Of a stretch of DNA of 64,000 bases, positions 1 to 7,823 are shown piece after piece. How positions within the stretch are numbered: position 1 is the first letter of the stretch; the number at the start of each line of letters is the position of its first letter. The stretch is from Bacillus alveayuensis. GTDB taxonomy: Bacteria > Bacillota > Bacilli > Bacillales > Aeribacillaceae. Under the pieces are notes generated by a model. That model was not told where the DNA came from. It saw nothing but the letters and a program-made list of their open reading frames with translations, and made no database searches. Both the position numbers and the translations under genes were made by a program. Location: the NCBI GenBank assembly GCA_030812955.1, contig JAUSTR010000008.1:25130-89129 (forward strand), given 5' to 3'.

Positions 1-1
1 G

Positions 2-106
2 GATTCAGGAAATATGGATTTAGCATGGCTGTGGGTTTTGACGGTGATCGTGATATCTTTTCTGATGCTCGTTTTTATTCAGTGGGTGAATAAAGATATA
101 CATTAG
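2..106 (+). CDS. C-terminal end of an unidentified membrane protein (truncated by window start)
   Basis: An open frame runs in from the left edge and stops at TAG 104-106. The last 34 residues hold one hydrophobic helix (LAWLWVLTVIVISFLMLVFI) followed by a short polar tail ending NKDIH, as at the C-terminus of a polytopic membrane protein. An ATG at 14 with AGGA just upstream would also allow a free-standing 30-residue peptide, but truncation by the window is the simpler reading. A histidine kinase remnant follows at once. The family cannot be named from so little. Confidence 0.45.
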   Translation, partial: DSGNMDLAWLWVLTVIVISFLMLVFIQWVNKDIH

Positions 107-131
107 CAAGATTATGAGAATGTTAAGATAA

Positions 132-272
132 AAAATTACATCGTATGGGGAATTTGGTTTAGGGCTCTCGATTGTGAAGCAGCTTGTATTACTTCATAAG
201 GGAAAGATTGATGTTTTGAGCGAAAAAAATAAAGGTACAAAATTTATCATCTTCTTACCTTATCCATATTGA
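132..272 (+). pseudogene. Histidine kinase remnant: only the C-terminal ATP-binding (G2 box) part
   Basis: Translation from 132 gives about 46 residues containing FGLGLSIVKQLV, then HKGKIDV and GTKFIIFLP before TGA at 270-272. This is the G2 box and final strands of a HATPase_c domain. The H box, N box and G1 box are missing: the frame is closed by a TAA at 129-131 and the sequence upstream belongs to a different, membrane-protein frame ending at 106. No start codon or ribosome site suits it. I read it as the 3' stub of a deleted sensor kinase gene, not an expressed protein. Confidence 0.75.
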
Positions 273-343
273 AATGTGGTGTAAAATTATGTTAAATATG
301 GTTATAATGGTGAATAATGCACTCTTTTGGGAGGAAAAAATAA

Positions 344-1435
344 GTGTTTAAGTCAAAGCTTCATTTTTGGACATTTGAAATTTTACTGGTCGTATTAATC
401 ATCTATTTCAGTACGAAAATTACCTTTTTATTTAAACCGGTTGTCATTTTCACAACGACTTTGTTTTTCCCTATATTAATATCAGGATTTTTATACTTTT
501 TACTGAATCCAGTTGTTGATTTTATTGAAAGATGGAAAGCACCCCGTACACTTTCCATCCTTATTTTATACGTAGTTTTCATTAGTGTAATTTCGTCTGT
601 CATCGGATTGATTGGTCCGACAATTGTCAATCAGTTTCATGAGTTAATTGGAAGTATGCCATTTTATATTGCCGAATTAAGAACAATGATCGAAAATTTA
701 TATCATAGTTCATGGTTTCAATGGATGGTCACCCAAGAGTATATCTCTTTCGATAAAATTCAAAATACACTTACAGATTATGTTTCAACCATAACGAATA
801 ATGTCTCACAAGGCTTTCAAGTGGTATTGAATGTCATTGCGAATGTTACGTTAATTATTGTTACCGTTCCATTTATATTGTTTTACATGTTTAAAGATGG
901 GGATAAGTTTCCAACGAAAGTCGCACAGTTTTTTCCAAAAGATTATCGACATGAAGTGCTTCGGATTTTAAAGGAAACTGGTGAAACGCTTTCCATTTAT
1001 ATTCGCGGACAAATGATTGTGTCATTATTAGTCGGAATTTTTACATTTATCGGGTATTTACTGATTGGTTTACCTTATGCTCTTTTACTCGGATTAGTGA
1101 TTGCCATTACTAATATCATTCCATATGTAGGTCCGTTTATAGGTGTTGCCCCAGCCGTTATCGTCGGTTTACTCGATTCACCAACAAAGGCTTTGCTTGT
1201 TGTGTTAATCGTCACAATTGTTCAACAGATTGACGGAAATGTGATATCTCCATTGATTATCGGTAAACGGCTTGATACACACCCATTAACAATTATTATC
1301 TTATTATTAGTGGCTGGAAATTTTGCTGGTATATTAGGGATGATCTTAGCGGTTCCGACGTATGCAGTATCCAAAACTATCATCATTAACCTATACCGGT
1401 TAATTCAGCTTCGCCAAGAAATGAAAACCGACTAG
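344..1435 (+). CDS. AI-2E family transporter (UPF0118 membrane protein)
   Basis: A 363-residue polytopic membrane protein of the AI-2E/UPF0118 exporter family (YueF, YrrI and YtvI are Bacillus members). Hydrophobic segments lie near residues 10-70, 145-180 and 215-350. The region around residues 240-285 has the glycine-rich GLPYALLLG and NIIPYVGPFIG stretch typical of the family. The start is GTG at 344, preceded by GGGAGG at 329-334. A TATAAT at 303-308 could be the -10 element, though no good -35 is visible. The gene stands alone between kinase debris and a terminator. Members have been linked to AI-2 release or sodium/proton exchange; which substrate applies here is not visible. Confidence 0.85.
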   Translation: MFKSKLHFWTFEILLVVLIIYFSTKITFLFKPVVIFTTTLFFPILISGFLYFLLNPVVDFIERWKAPRTLSILILYVVFISVISSVIGLIGPTIVNQFHELIGSMPFYIAELRTMIENLYHSSWFQWMVTQEYISFDKIQNTLTDYVSTITNNVSQGFQVVLNVIANVTLIIVTVPFILFYMFKDGDKFPTKVAQFFPKDYRHEVLRILKETGETLSIYIRGQMIVSLLVGIFTFIGYLLIGLPYALLLGLVIAITNIIPYVGPFIGVAPAVIVGLLDSPTKALLVVLIVTIVQQIDGNVISPLIIGKRLDTHPLTIIILLLVAGNFAGILGMILAVPTYAVSKTIIINLYRLIQLRQEMKTD

Positions 1436-1440
1436 TAAAG

Positions 1441-1472
1441 GCATCTCTTTTTGATGAGGTGCTTTTTTTTAT
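1441..1472 (+). terminator. Intrinsic terminator after the AI-2E transporter gene
   Basis: A stem of GCATCTC with GAGGTGC (one G-U pair) is followed directly by a run of eight T residues. It begins five bases after the stop codon. Confidence 0.85.
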
Positions 1473-1475
1473 TTG

Positions 1476-1505
1476 TTGACAATAATAAATGGAAAAGCAT
1501 ATAAT
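1476..1505 (+). promoter_or_regulatory. Sigma-A promoter of cadC-cadA
   Basis: A perfect TTGACA at 1476-1481 and a perfect TATAAT at 1500-1505 are separated by 18 bases. They lie about 50 bases before the cadC start, just after the preceding terminator. Confidence 0.9.
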
Positions 1506-1510
1506 ACATT

Positions 1511-1537
1511 CAAACAATCATTTGATTATTTGATTAT
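1511..1537 (+). promoter_or_regulatory. Probable CadC/ArsR-type operator
   Basis: Just downstream of the -10 box lies the palindrome AATCA-TT-TGATT (1516-1527), overlapping a direct repeat of TTTGATTA (1521-1536). Operators of SmtB/ArsR repressors such as CadC are AT-rich imperfect palindromes in this position, so binding would block transcription start. The assignment rests on position and symmetry. Confidence 0.65.
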
Positions 1538-1554
1538 AAATAAGAGGTGTATTT

Positions 1555-1923
1555 ATGAAGCAATTTGATACGTGTGAAGTAATTCGTGTCGATGGAGAAA
1601 AAGTAGAAAAAGTGAAAGCAAAGCTTCAGCAGAAAAATCATTTGGAGGTTGCTAAAATTTTTAAAGCGCTAGCTGATGAGACAAGGGTGAAAATTGCTTA
1701 TGCATTAGTTGTAGAGGAGGAATTATGTGTTTGTGATATTGCCAATATAGTGGGCAGTTCGATTGCCACCGCTTCTCACCATTTACGTCTGCTTAGAAAT
1801 TTAGGACTTGCGAAGTATCGGAAAGATGGAAAACTCGTTTACTATTCTCTCGATGATGACCATGTCAGTCAAATTATTCAATTAGCTTATATGCACCATA
1901 AGGAGTTGACGTCACGTGGTTAA
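1555..1923 (+). CDS. cadC: CadC-type ArsR/SmtB metal-sensing repressor
   Basis: A 122-residue winged-helix repressor. The N-terminal arm carries Cys7 (DTCEV). The alpha-3 motif ELCVCD, with two Cys, precedes the recognition helix ([18 protein letters not shown]). This arrangement of an N-terminal Cys plus CxC matches CadC sensors of Cd(II), Pb(II) and Zn(II), which leave the operator when metal binds. GAGGTG sits upstream of the ATG. The gene overlaps cadA by 8 bases, so the two are one operon, and it should repress its own promoter at 1476-1505. Confidence 0.92.
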   Translation: MKQFDTCEVIRVDGEKVEKVKAKLQQKNHLEVAKIFKALADETRVKIAYALVVEEELCVCDIANIVGSSIATASHHLRLLRNLGLAKYRKDGKLVYYSLDDDHVSQIIQLAYMHHKELTSRG

Positions 1924-4060
1924 AGAAAAAACGGTTTATCGGGTTCGGGGCTTTACATGTGCCAACTGTGCGAAAACGTTCGAAACGAATGTTAAAAATT
2001 TACAAGGTGTAAAAGATGCAGAAGTGAACTTTGGGGCTTCGAAAATTACGGTATACGGTGAAGCGTCTATTCAAGAATTAGAAAAAGCAGGTGCATTTGA
2101 AAATTTAAAAATTTATCCAGAAAACGAAAAATTAGAAGAACAAAAGGAGCCTTTTTGGAAAAGATACCGTGTCACCATCTTATCAGCCATTTTTCTTTTT
2201 ATAGGATGGGGATGTTCTTTTTTGTTTGGCGATCATTCGCTGCTAACCGTTTTCTCCTTTCTTATTTCCATCCTAATAGGCGGATGGGGACTATTTAAAA
2301 CAGGCTTCAAAAACCTCTTTCATTTGCAGTTTGACATGAAAACATTGATGACCATTGCAATTATTGGAGCAGCCATTATCGGTGAATGGAAAGAAGGGGC
2401 TACCGTTGTGATGCTATTTGCTATTAGCGAAGCGTTGGAGGCATACTCGATGGACCGAGCTAGAAATTCCATCAAATCATTAATGGATATTGCTCCAAAA
2501 GAAGCGCTTGTTTTCCGGGGAAATAAAGAAAAATCTGTAAAAGTGGAAGATATTCGAGTCGATGATATTTTGATTGTGAAACCAGGCGAAAAAATTGCCA
2601 TGGATGGCGTTATCATAAATGGTTCATCATTTGTGAACCAATCAGCCATAACAGGTGAATCAATTCCTGTCATGAAAACAGCAGGAGACGAAGTTTTTGC
2701 CGGAACGTTAAATGAAGATGGCTTAGTAAAAGTGAAAGTGACTAAAACCGTTGAAGATACGACACTTGCTAAAATTATTCATTTAGTGGAAGAAGCGCAA
2801 GGGGAACGAGCACCGTCACAAGCGTTTATCGACAAGTTTGCCAAATATTACACTCCTGTTATTATGTTGATTGCTCTTCTTGTTGCGACAATTCCACCAT
2901 TACTATTTGATGCTGATTGGAAAACATGGATTTATCAAGGATTAGCAGTTTTAGTGGTCGGTTGTCCATGTGCTCTTGTCATCTCTACTCCTGTTGCCGT
3001 CGTTACGGCCATTGGGAATGCTGCGCGTAATGGTGTTCTCATTAAAGGAGGGATTCATCTTGAGCAGACAGGAAAACTTCAAGCTATTGCTTTTGATAAA
3101 ACAGGAACATTAACGAATGGGACACCAGTTGTTACGGATGTGGATTCAGTATCAGAAGCTTTTGAAGATGGTTTTGCGATTTTGGCTGCCATTGAAAACC
3201 AGTCCCATCACCCGTTAGCAAAAGCGGTTGTTCAATATGCTCAAGATCAAAATATTTCTTACTCTCATTTAGATGTTGCAGATTTAACTTCCATTACTGG
3301 AAAAGGGATGAAGGCAACGGTAAATGGAGAAACATACGTAGTTGGCAGCCCAAACTTCATCGAGGAAGAAATAGGAGAAAGGCTTCCGAAAACATGGAAA
3401 CAATCCATAATGGAAAAACAAGCTCATGGAAACACAGTCGTTTTACTAGCTAATAAGAAGAAAGTATTACTTATTGTAGCCATTTCTGACAAACCGCGCA
3501 AAAATAGCCGACATGTCATTGAACAGCTGAATCGTCTTGGAATCAAGAAAATATGGATGTTAACAGGTGATAATGAGAATACCGCAAATGCTATTGCCAA
3601 ACAGATCGGTGTACCTCATGTGAAAGCAGAACTGTTGCCTGAAGGAAAAGTAGAGAATATTAAAAAGCTGCGAAACAAGTACGAAAAAGTGGCCATGATT
3701 GGCGATGGTGTGAACGATGCTCCTGCTTTAGCAGCAGCAACAGTCGGAATTGCGATGGGCGCATCAGGTACGGATACAGCACTAGAAACAGCTGATATTG
3801 CTTTAATGGGAGATGATTTAAAGAAGATCCCATTTATGATTCGCTTAAGCCGAAAAGCGTTAGCCGTTATTAAACAAAACGTCGCTTTCTCTATTGGAAT
3901 TAAATTATTGGCGCTTCTTCTCGTTGTACCTGGATGGTTAACACTGTGGCTAGCCATTTTTGCTGATATGGGAGCAACACTTCTTGTGACACTTAATGCA
4001 TTACGTTTGCTTCGAGTAAAAGAAGAGCTTGAAAGATATACCGTTATCTTACCATCTTGA
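1916..4060 (+). CDS. cadA: Cadmium/zinc-exporting P1B-type ATPase
   Basis: A 714-residue heavy-metal ATPase in the cytoplasmic membrane. In order it has an N-terminal HMA domain with CANC (about residues 15-18), the actuator motif TGES, the intramembrane CPC metal site (350-352, VVGCPCALV), the phosphorylation motif DKTGT starting at Asp394, a HP dipeptide (SHHPLA), and GDGVND in the hinge. Start is GTG at 1916, overlapping cadC. The normal CadA end ([11 protein letters not shown]) is followed by about a dozen atypical residues, [11 protein letters not shown]. These are encoded by sequence that in another frame is an arsB fragment, so the original stop was probably lost in a deletion. The enzyme core is intact and likely works. 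Confidence 0.93.
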   Translation: MVKEKTVYRVRGFTCANCAKTFETNVKNLQGVKDAEVNFGASKITVYGEASIQELEKAGAFENLKIYPENEKLEEQKEPFWKRYRVTILSAIFLFIGWGCSFLFGDHSLLTVFSFLISILIGGWGLFKTGFKNLFHLQFDMKTLMTIAIIGAAIIGEWKEGATVVMLFAISEALEAYSMDRARNSIKSLMDIAPKEALVFRGNKEKSVKVEDIRVDDILIVKPGEKIAMDGVIINGSSFVNQSAITGESIPVMKTAGDEVFAGTLNEDGLVKVKVTKTVEDTTLAKIIHLVEEAQGERAPSQAFIDKFAKYYTPVIMLIALLVATIPPLLFDADWKTWIYQGLAVLVVGCPCALVISTPVAVVTAIGNAARNGVLIKGGIHLEQTGKLQAIAFDKTGTLTNGTPVVTDVDSVSEAFEDGFAILAAIENQSHHPLAKAVVQYAQDQNISYSHLDVADLTSITGKGMKATVNGETYVVGSPNFIEEEIGERLPKTWKQSIMEKQAHGNTVVLLANKKKVLLIVAISDKPRKNSRHVIEQLNRLGIKKIWMLTGDNENTANAIAKQIGVPHVKAELLPEGKVENIKKLRNKYEKVAMIGDGVNDAPALAAATVGIAMGASGTDTALETADIALMGDDLKKIPFMIRLSRKALAVIKQNVAFSIGIKLLALLLVVPGWLTLWLAIFADMGATLLVTLNALRLLRVKEELERYTVILPS

Positions 4061-4274
4061 ACATGTTAAAAAGCCGAAAGATGCGATTAAAGATCACCGA
4101 ATGTTTCATCTTTCATGGCTTGTTCTAGGTATACTATTAATCGGATATTTTATCGGTGAACAAATCCACATCCCCGTGTTGATTATTGCTAGCATCATTG
4201 CTTTTTTCTTCTTGCTTATGGCAAGAAGAAGCCCAGTTGTGAATACGAAGCAAGTGTTAAAGGGAAATTGGTGA
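4029..4274 (+). pseudogene. Internal fragment of an ArsB-type arsenite efflux pump gene
   Basis: The frame gives [11 protein letters not shown], then KKPKDAIKDH, two membrane helices, and MARRSPVVNTKQVLKG before stopping. From my knowledge of plasmid pI258-type ArsB, this matches the central part of that roughly 430-residue protein, from after one membrane helix to the VxxKGAPWNIV segment. Everything before and after is missing. It overlaps the cadA end in another frame and has no start signal of its own. I read it as a relic, not a 81-residue gene. Confidence 0.8.
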
Positions 4275-4308
4275 ACGGATCAAGCATTTTGCTGAAACAG
4301 GACAATAA
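4261..4308 (+). pseudogene. C-terminal stub of a thioredoxin-type arsenate reductase gene (arsC)
   Basis: In a frame different from the arsB fragment, bases 4261-4308 read REIGERIKHFAETGQ and then TAA. This closely matches the last residues of Bacillus/Staphylococcus thioredoxin-coupled ArsC (RDEIGxRIKxFAETGK, from memory). It begins exactly where the arsB similarity ends, so one deletion appears to have joined the middle of arsB to the end of arsC. Confidence 0.75.
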
Positions 4309-4336
4309 ATAATGTAAAATGACTGCAAGGAATGAT

Positions 4337-4366
4337 CGCTCCTCCATTTCGGATGGAGCCTTTTTC
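4337..4366 (+). terminator. Intrinsic terminator of the cad-ars remnant operon
   Basis: Stem CTCCAT-TTCGG-ATGGAG followed by CCTTTTTCTTTT. It lies 30 bases after the arsC stub, where the terminator of the former ars operon would be. Confidence 0.85.
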
Positions 4367-4402
4367 TTTTGATTGATAAAATGAATATGTCTCTCTTTCG
4401 TC

Positions 4403-4596
4403 AAGGCTCTTTTCTAAAAGATTGTTGCTTTACTATACGATAGCTTTTCGACTGTCAGGCAAGCGATACGCTTGCTATATCACGCTAAAGCGAACCGAAC
4501 AAAAGTCGACGGTCGGACAAATATAATTTGTCCGACCACGTGCTTTGTTCGGTTCATGGCCAGTCGAAAAGCAACAAAGTTTACGAAAACAGCCTT
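4403..4596. repeat. Interspersed palindromic repeat, full-length copy 1
   Basis: About 194 bp with inverted ends: AAGGCTCTTTTC on the left and GAAAACAGCCTT on the right. TTGTTGCTTT and TTTTCGACTG arms are repeated in inverse near each end. The centre holds nested palindromes: GAACCGAACAAA with TTTGTTCGGTTC enclosing GTCGGACAAAT-ATA-ATTTGTCCGAC. Related copies occur at 5469, 17601, 45506, 49716 and 60896. It has no open frame of its own. It could be a MITE-like or REP/BIME-like element. Confidence 0.85.
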
Positions 4597-4645
4597 CGTC
4601 GAAATGACACAATAAAATAGAAATATGCTTACGAGGTGAAGATGG

Positions 4646-5029
4646 ATGTATTATATAACAATTGGTATAGGGGGAATGATTGGTTCTATTTTGCGATATG
4701 TGCTTTCAAGACTATTATCGTCAGCGATGTCTCCTTTTCCGATCGGAACATTAGCTGCAAACTTGATTGGAAGCTTTTTATTAGGCTTGTTCACATCTAG
4801 ACTTCTAGAGCGGGAAGTGCTTCCTCCATACATTTTATCTGGAATAGGTACTGGACTTATTGGTTCTTTTACAACCTTTTCGACCTTTAGTGTAGAAACA
4901 GTTCAATTAATCAAGGAAGGTCATTTATTTTTAGCCTTTATTTATATTGTCATTAGTTTTGCTGGTGGACTTATACTAGCTTATAGCGGATACAAAATAG
5001 GAGAAAAAAGTGTGGTGAAAAAAGGATGA
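4646..5029 (+). CDS. crcB: CrcB/Fluc fluoride channel subunit 1
   Basis: A 127-residue protein with four membrane helices of the Fluc family, which exports fluoride passively as a dual-topology dimer. It shows GGMIGSILRY near the N-terminus, the pore Asn region (AANLIGSFLLG) and the TTFSTFS motif of helix 3. ATG at 4646 follows GAGGTG. It overlaps the next gene by ATGA, so the two subunits are coupled and probably form a heterodimer, as in other Bacillus pairs. I saw no fluoride riboswitch upstream; a dispersed repeat lies there instead. Confidence 0.92.
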   Translation: MYYITIGIGGMIGSILRYVLSRLLSSAMSPFPIGTLAANLIGSFLLGLFTSRLLEREVLPPYILSGIGTGLIGSFTTFSTFSVETVQLIKEGHLFLAFIYIVISFAGGLILAYSGYKIGEKSVVKKG

Positions 5030-5394
5030 TAATATGGATTGCAATTGGTGGCTTTTTAGGAGCCGTAGCTCGGTATTCGGTGAATCGATGGATGTTCCAA
5101 AAAGTAACTTCCATTTATCCATATGGTACGTTTCTTGTTAATATACTAGGATCTTTTGGGCTCGGAATTATCATCGGAATGGAAATAAAAGGACAAATGG
5201 CTGCATTAATAGGGGTTGGTTTTTTTGGTGCCTTTACGACGTTTTCCACATTTAAAATGGAAAATATAAAATTTTTCGTTCAAAAACAAAAAAAGGCGAT
5301 GATATTATATTTGCTTACTAGTTATGGATTGGGGATTTTATTTGCATTTTTAGGTATTTTTATTGGCTCATCTATTCACCATCATGTTTTTTAG
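5026..5394 (+). CDS. crcB: CrcB/Fluc fluoride channel subunit 2
   Basis: A 122-residue, four-helix Fluc protein that starts inside the stop of its partner (ATGA). It carries GGFLGAVARYSVNRW at the N-terminus, VNILGSFGLG (pore Asn) and TTFSTFK on helix 3. These positions match those of the upstream subunit while the rest differs, which fits paired subunits in a fixed antiparallel heterodimer. The C-terminus ends in SIHHHVF. No terminator is obvious right after the gene. Confidence 0.92.
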   Translation: MIIWIAIGGFLGAVARYSVNRWMFQKVTSIYPYGTFLVNILGSFGLGIIIGMEIKGQMAALIGVGFFGAFTTFSTFKMENIKFFVQKQKKAMILYLLTSYGLGILFAFLGIFIGSSIHHHVF

Positions 5395-5468
5395 ATGATT
5401 AAAATGTGAAGTGTCCAGGCATGAAGATCACAATAAAAGAATACATTAGTGTCAAAAAATAAGTGGCG

Positions 5469-5533
5469 TGTCGCTTGCTTATGACAGTCGAAAAGCTATA
5501 GTTCAGCAGCAATCTTTTAGAAAAGAGCCTTTT
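5469..5533 (-). repeat. Interspersed palindromic repeat, partial copy 2 (reverse orientation)
   Basis: Read on the minus strand it starts AAAAGGCTCTTTTCTAAAAG, continues through a degenerate stem to CTTTTCGACTGTC, and ends near a GCAAGCGACAC segment. This is the left arm of the family; the right arm is missing. Confidence 0.75.
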
Positions 5534-5562
5534 ATTATGATCACCTGTAAGGAGGGGAGCTG

Positions 5563-5673
5563 ATGGGGAGGGGAAGAATTCGAGTTGAAGAACGAATAAT
5601 AAAGGAAACTGATGCAGAAATATATGAAGCAACGTTAATTCAACGTGATGAAGATGAAAAAAAAGAAAAATAA
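5563..5673 (+). CDS. Small charged protein of 36 residues, unknown
   Basis: An ATG at 5563 follows a strong ribosome site, GGAGGGG, at 5551-5557. It reads MGRGRIRVEERIIK and continues as a highly charged peptide (Arg/Glu/Lys/Asp) ending in a lysine-rich tail. There is no hydrophobic stretch or Cys. It lies alone between a repeat and the moaA leader. The good ribosome site is the main reason to list it; I do not recognise a family. Confidence 0.45.
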   Translation: MGRGRIRVEERIIKETDAEIYEATLIQRDEDEKKEK

Positions 5674-5726
5674 GCTATTGGTACTAAAAATAACAGAGAA
5701 TGGGATAACTGTTTTTCATGGATTGT

Positions 5727-5788
5727 AAGGACCCCTTTTTTTGTACCGTAAAAACAGAAAAGAAAAACGGACAAATGGGGGAGTCCTT
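5727..5788 (+). other. Long-range inverted repeat in the moaA upstream region
   Basis: AAGGACCCC at 5727-5735 can pair with GGGGGAGTCCTT at 5777-5788 across a 41-base loop containing a T run. It could fold in the moaA leader or act as a weak terminator for the small gene before it. A cre-like site, TGAAACCGTTTTAA, follows at 5810-5823. I could not match this to the molybdenum cofactor riboswitch. Confidence 0.35.
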
Positions 5789-5891
5789 ATGCTACTCAGG
5801 CAATATTGTTGAAACCGTTTTAATAATTTGGTAGGATAACATTTAAAAAGTTGTTTCTAATTAGAAATCCTTATAAAGGAATGAGTTATAA

Positions 5892-6911
5892 ATGAAAAAG
5901 AACCAAGTATTGGATCAGTTGCACCGCCCTTTGCGCGATTTGCGTATTTCTTTAACCGACCGGTGTAATTTCCGTTGCACATATTGTATGCCAAAAGAGA
6001 TATTCGGAGACGATTATCAATTCCTGCCAAAGGATCAATTGTTGTCGTTTGAAGAAATTGTGGAACTCACGAAAATATTCGTTGAGCTTGGCGTGAAGAA
6101 AATTAAGCTAACGGGAGGCGAACCGCTTCTTCGGAAGGATGTTTATAAACTGATTGCCATGCTTTCAAAAATTGAAGGTATTCATGATATTGGTTTGACA
6201 ACAAACGGCGTGTATTTAAAAAAGCATGGCCCAAAATTGTATGAAGCAGGTCTTCGCAGATTGAACATCAGCCTTGATGCGATCGATGACGATACGTTTT
6301 GCCGCTTAAATGGACGAGATGTATCAGCGAAGACGGTTTTAGCAAATATTGATTATGCTGTATCGCTCGGATTTTCGGTTAAAGTAAATATGGTTGTACA
6401 AAAAGGAGTAAATGATCACCAAATTTTGCCGATGACGGAATACTTTAAAAACAAGGGGATTACATTAAGGTTTATTGAATTTATGGATGTAGGAAATACG
6501 AACGGCTGGAATATGAAAGATGTCTTGACAAAAAAAGATATGTTTAAGATGATCAGCTCTGTTTATTCAATTGAACCAATTGATGAAAACTACTTTGGAG
6601 AGGTAGCCAAGCGTTACCGCCATCAAGACACAGGTTCAGAAATCGGATTTATCACATCAGTATCAGAACCATTTTGTTCAAGCTGTACGAGAGCACGTAT
6701 TTCATCAGATGGAAAACTATACACTTGTTTATATGCTCATGAAGGATTTAATTTACGGGATTTCATTCGTTCAGGAAAAAGTCGCGAAGAAATCAAAATG
6801 GCTATTGATCGTATTTGGAAAAATCGTAAAGATCAATATTCTGTTGAACGGACAGAAAACAAAGGGATGATGAAAAAAAATAAAATTGAAATGTCATATA
6901 TAGGAGGATAA
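5892..6911 (+). CDS. moaA: GTP 3',8-cyclase (molybdenum cofactor biosynthesis)
   Basis: A 339-residue radical-SAM enzyme that, with MoaC, turns GTP into cyclic pyranopterin monophosphate. Cys25, Cys29 and Cys32 ([10 protein letters not shown]) bind the SAM cluster. A second cluster site is visible in [11 protein letters not shown] and the later YTCLY, and the C-terminus ends in GG as usual. LTGGEPLLR and NISLDA are the expected core motifs. It is a single-gene unit with its own terminator. The other cofactor genes lie 54 kb away, and no moaC is in the window. Confidence 0.95.
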   Translation: MKKNQVLDQLHRPLRDLRISLTDRCNFRCTYCMPKEIFGDDYQFLPKDQLLSFEEIVELTKIFVELGVKKIKLTGGEPLLRKDVYKLIAMLSKIEGIHDIGLTTNGVYLKKHGPKLYEAGLRRLNISLDAIDDDTFCRLNGRDVSAKTVLANIDYAVSLGFSVKVNMVVQKGVNDHQILPMTEYFKNKGITLRFIEFMDVGNTNGWNMKDVLTKKDMFKMISSVYSIEPIDENYFGEVAKRYRHQDTGSEIGFITSVSEPFCSSCTRARISSDGKLYTCLYAHEGFNLRDFIRSGKSREEIKMAIDRIWKNRKDQYSVERTENKGMMKKNKIEMSYIGG

Positions 6912-6957
6912 ACAATCGGCATTTGGTGTTTATATCCAGATGCTGATTGTTATTTTT
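6910..6957 (+). terminator. Intrinsic terminator of moaA
   Basis: AACAATCGGCATTTGG pairs with CCAGATGCTGATTGTT (two mismatches), followed by ATTTTTTTC. The stem begins at the stop codon. Confidence 0.85.
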
Positions 6958-7059
6958 TTCGGAAAATTCGAAAGATAAAAAAATGAAAATGAAATCATAA
7001 ATTTTCTAAACTATTAAAATGCATTTTTATCTATTATATAAAAACAAGGAGGGTAGCAA

Positions 7060-7812
7060 TTGGCTGATGTATTAATTGTTGATAATGATAAATCTGCTAG
7101 GAAGGATTTAAAGTCAATCATTGAAGATAGTAAATTCCGCTTTCTTTCCATTTATGAAGCTAGTACAGCTCAAAGAGGTATGATCCTTTTAAAGCAAAAT
7201 CGACCGACTATACTCATTGTGGATATCTCCTTGCCAGATATAGACGGTATTAAATTAGGAAGAACAGCGTTAGAGCTGTATCCAGATTTGCCCGTCATTG
7301 TTGTAACTCAGTTAAAAATGTTCGAGTTTGTTCAGGAAGCGATCAACTCAGGTTTTTCAGCGTATTTGTTGAAACCGCTTTCTAAAAATGAACTATTTGA
7401 AACATTTGAGCGGATTTTGCCCCAAGGAATCAATAAAGAAATTAATCAAACGATCAATGGGAAAAGTCATTTTTCTTCTGACTTAAAAAATCCGATCGAA
7501 AGTGCCATTCAGTTTATCCAAATGAATTATGGTTATTCTATTACTCTAAAAGAAGTAGCAGATCAAGTATATTTGAGTCCATCTTATTTCAGCCGATTGT
7601 TTAAAGAAGAAGTTGGTATGACATTTGTGGAATATTTATCGTTTGTCCGAGTTCAAAAAGCAAAAACGATGCTGAGAGTTTCTAGTCTTCCGATTGAAAT
7701 TATCGCCAACAATACTGGTTTTTCAAATGCAAGCTATTTTGCAACCGCTTTTAAAAAATTGGTAGGAAAGACACCGAGAGAATATCGGGAACAGTTTCAT
7801 TTTAAAGAATAG
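7060..7812 (+). CDS. Response regulator with AraC-type DNA-binding domain
   Basis: A 250-residue YesN-like regulator. Residues 1-120 form a receiver domain with phospho-acceptor Asp55 (ILIVDISLPD), Thr83 and Lys105 (AYLLKP). Residues about 145-250 hold the two helix-turn-helix units of an AraC domain (ITLKEVADQVYLSPSYFSRLFKEE region and GFSNASYFATAFKK). The start is TTG at 7060 with AAGGAGGG six bases upstream; no ATG competes. No kinase gene is next to it. It lies 11 bases before xdhC, at the head of the molybdenum hydroxylase operon, so it probably controls that operon in response to the substrate or to redox state. Confidence 0.88.
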   Translation: MADVLIVDNDKSARKDLKSIIEDSKFRFLSIYEASTAQRGMILLKQNRPTILIVDISLPDIDGIKLGRTALELYPDLPVIVVTQLKMFEFVQEAINSGFSAYLLKPLSKNELFETFERILPQGINKEINQTINGKSHFSSDLKNPIESAIQFIQMNYGYSITLKEVADQVYLSPSYFSRLFKEEVGMTFVEYLSFVRVQKAKTMLRVSSLPIEIIANNTGFSNASYFATAFKKLVGKTPREYREQFHFKE

Positions 7813-7823
7813 GGGGTGAGGTC

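Noticed and set aside
4029..4274. Functional small membrane protein of 81 residues after cadA
   Set aside because: It has no ribosome site, overlaps cadA, and matches only the middle of ArsB, so a gene fragment is the better reading.
4597..4645. Fluoride riboswitch before the crcB pair
   Set aside because: The short gap after the repeat has none of the conserved crcB-motif sequence.
5727..5891. Molybdenum cofactor riboswitch before moaA
   Set aside because: There is one long-range stem but not the conserved multi-stem core of that class that I could recognise.
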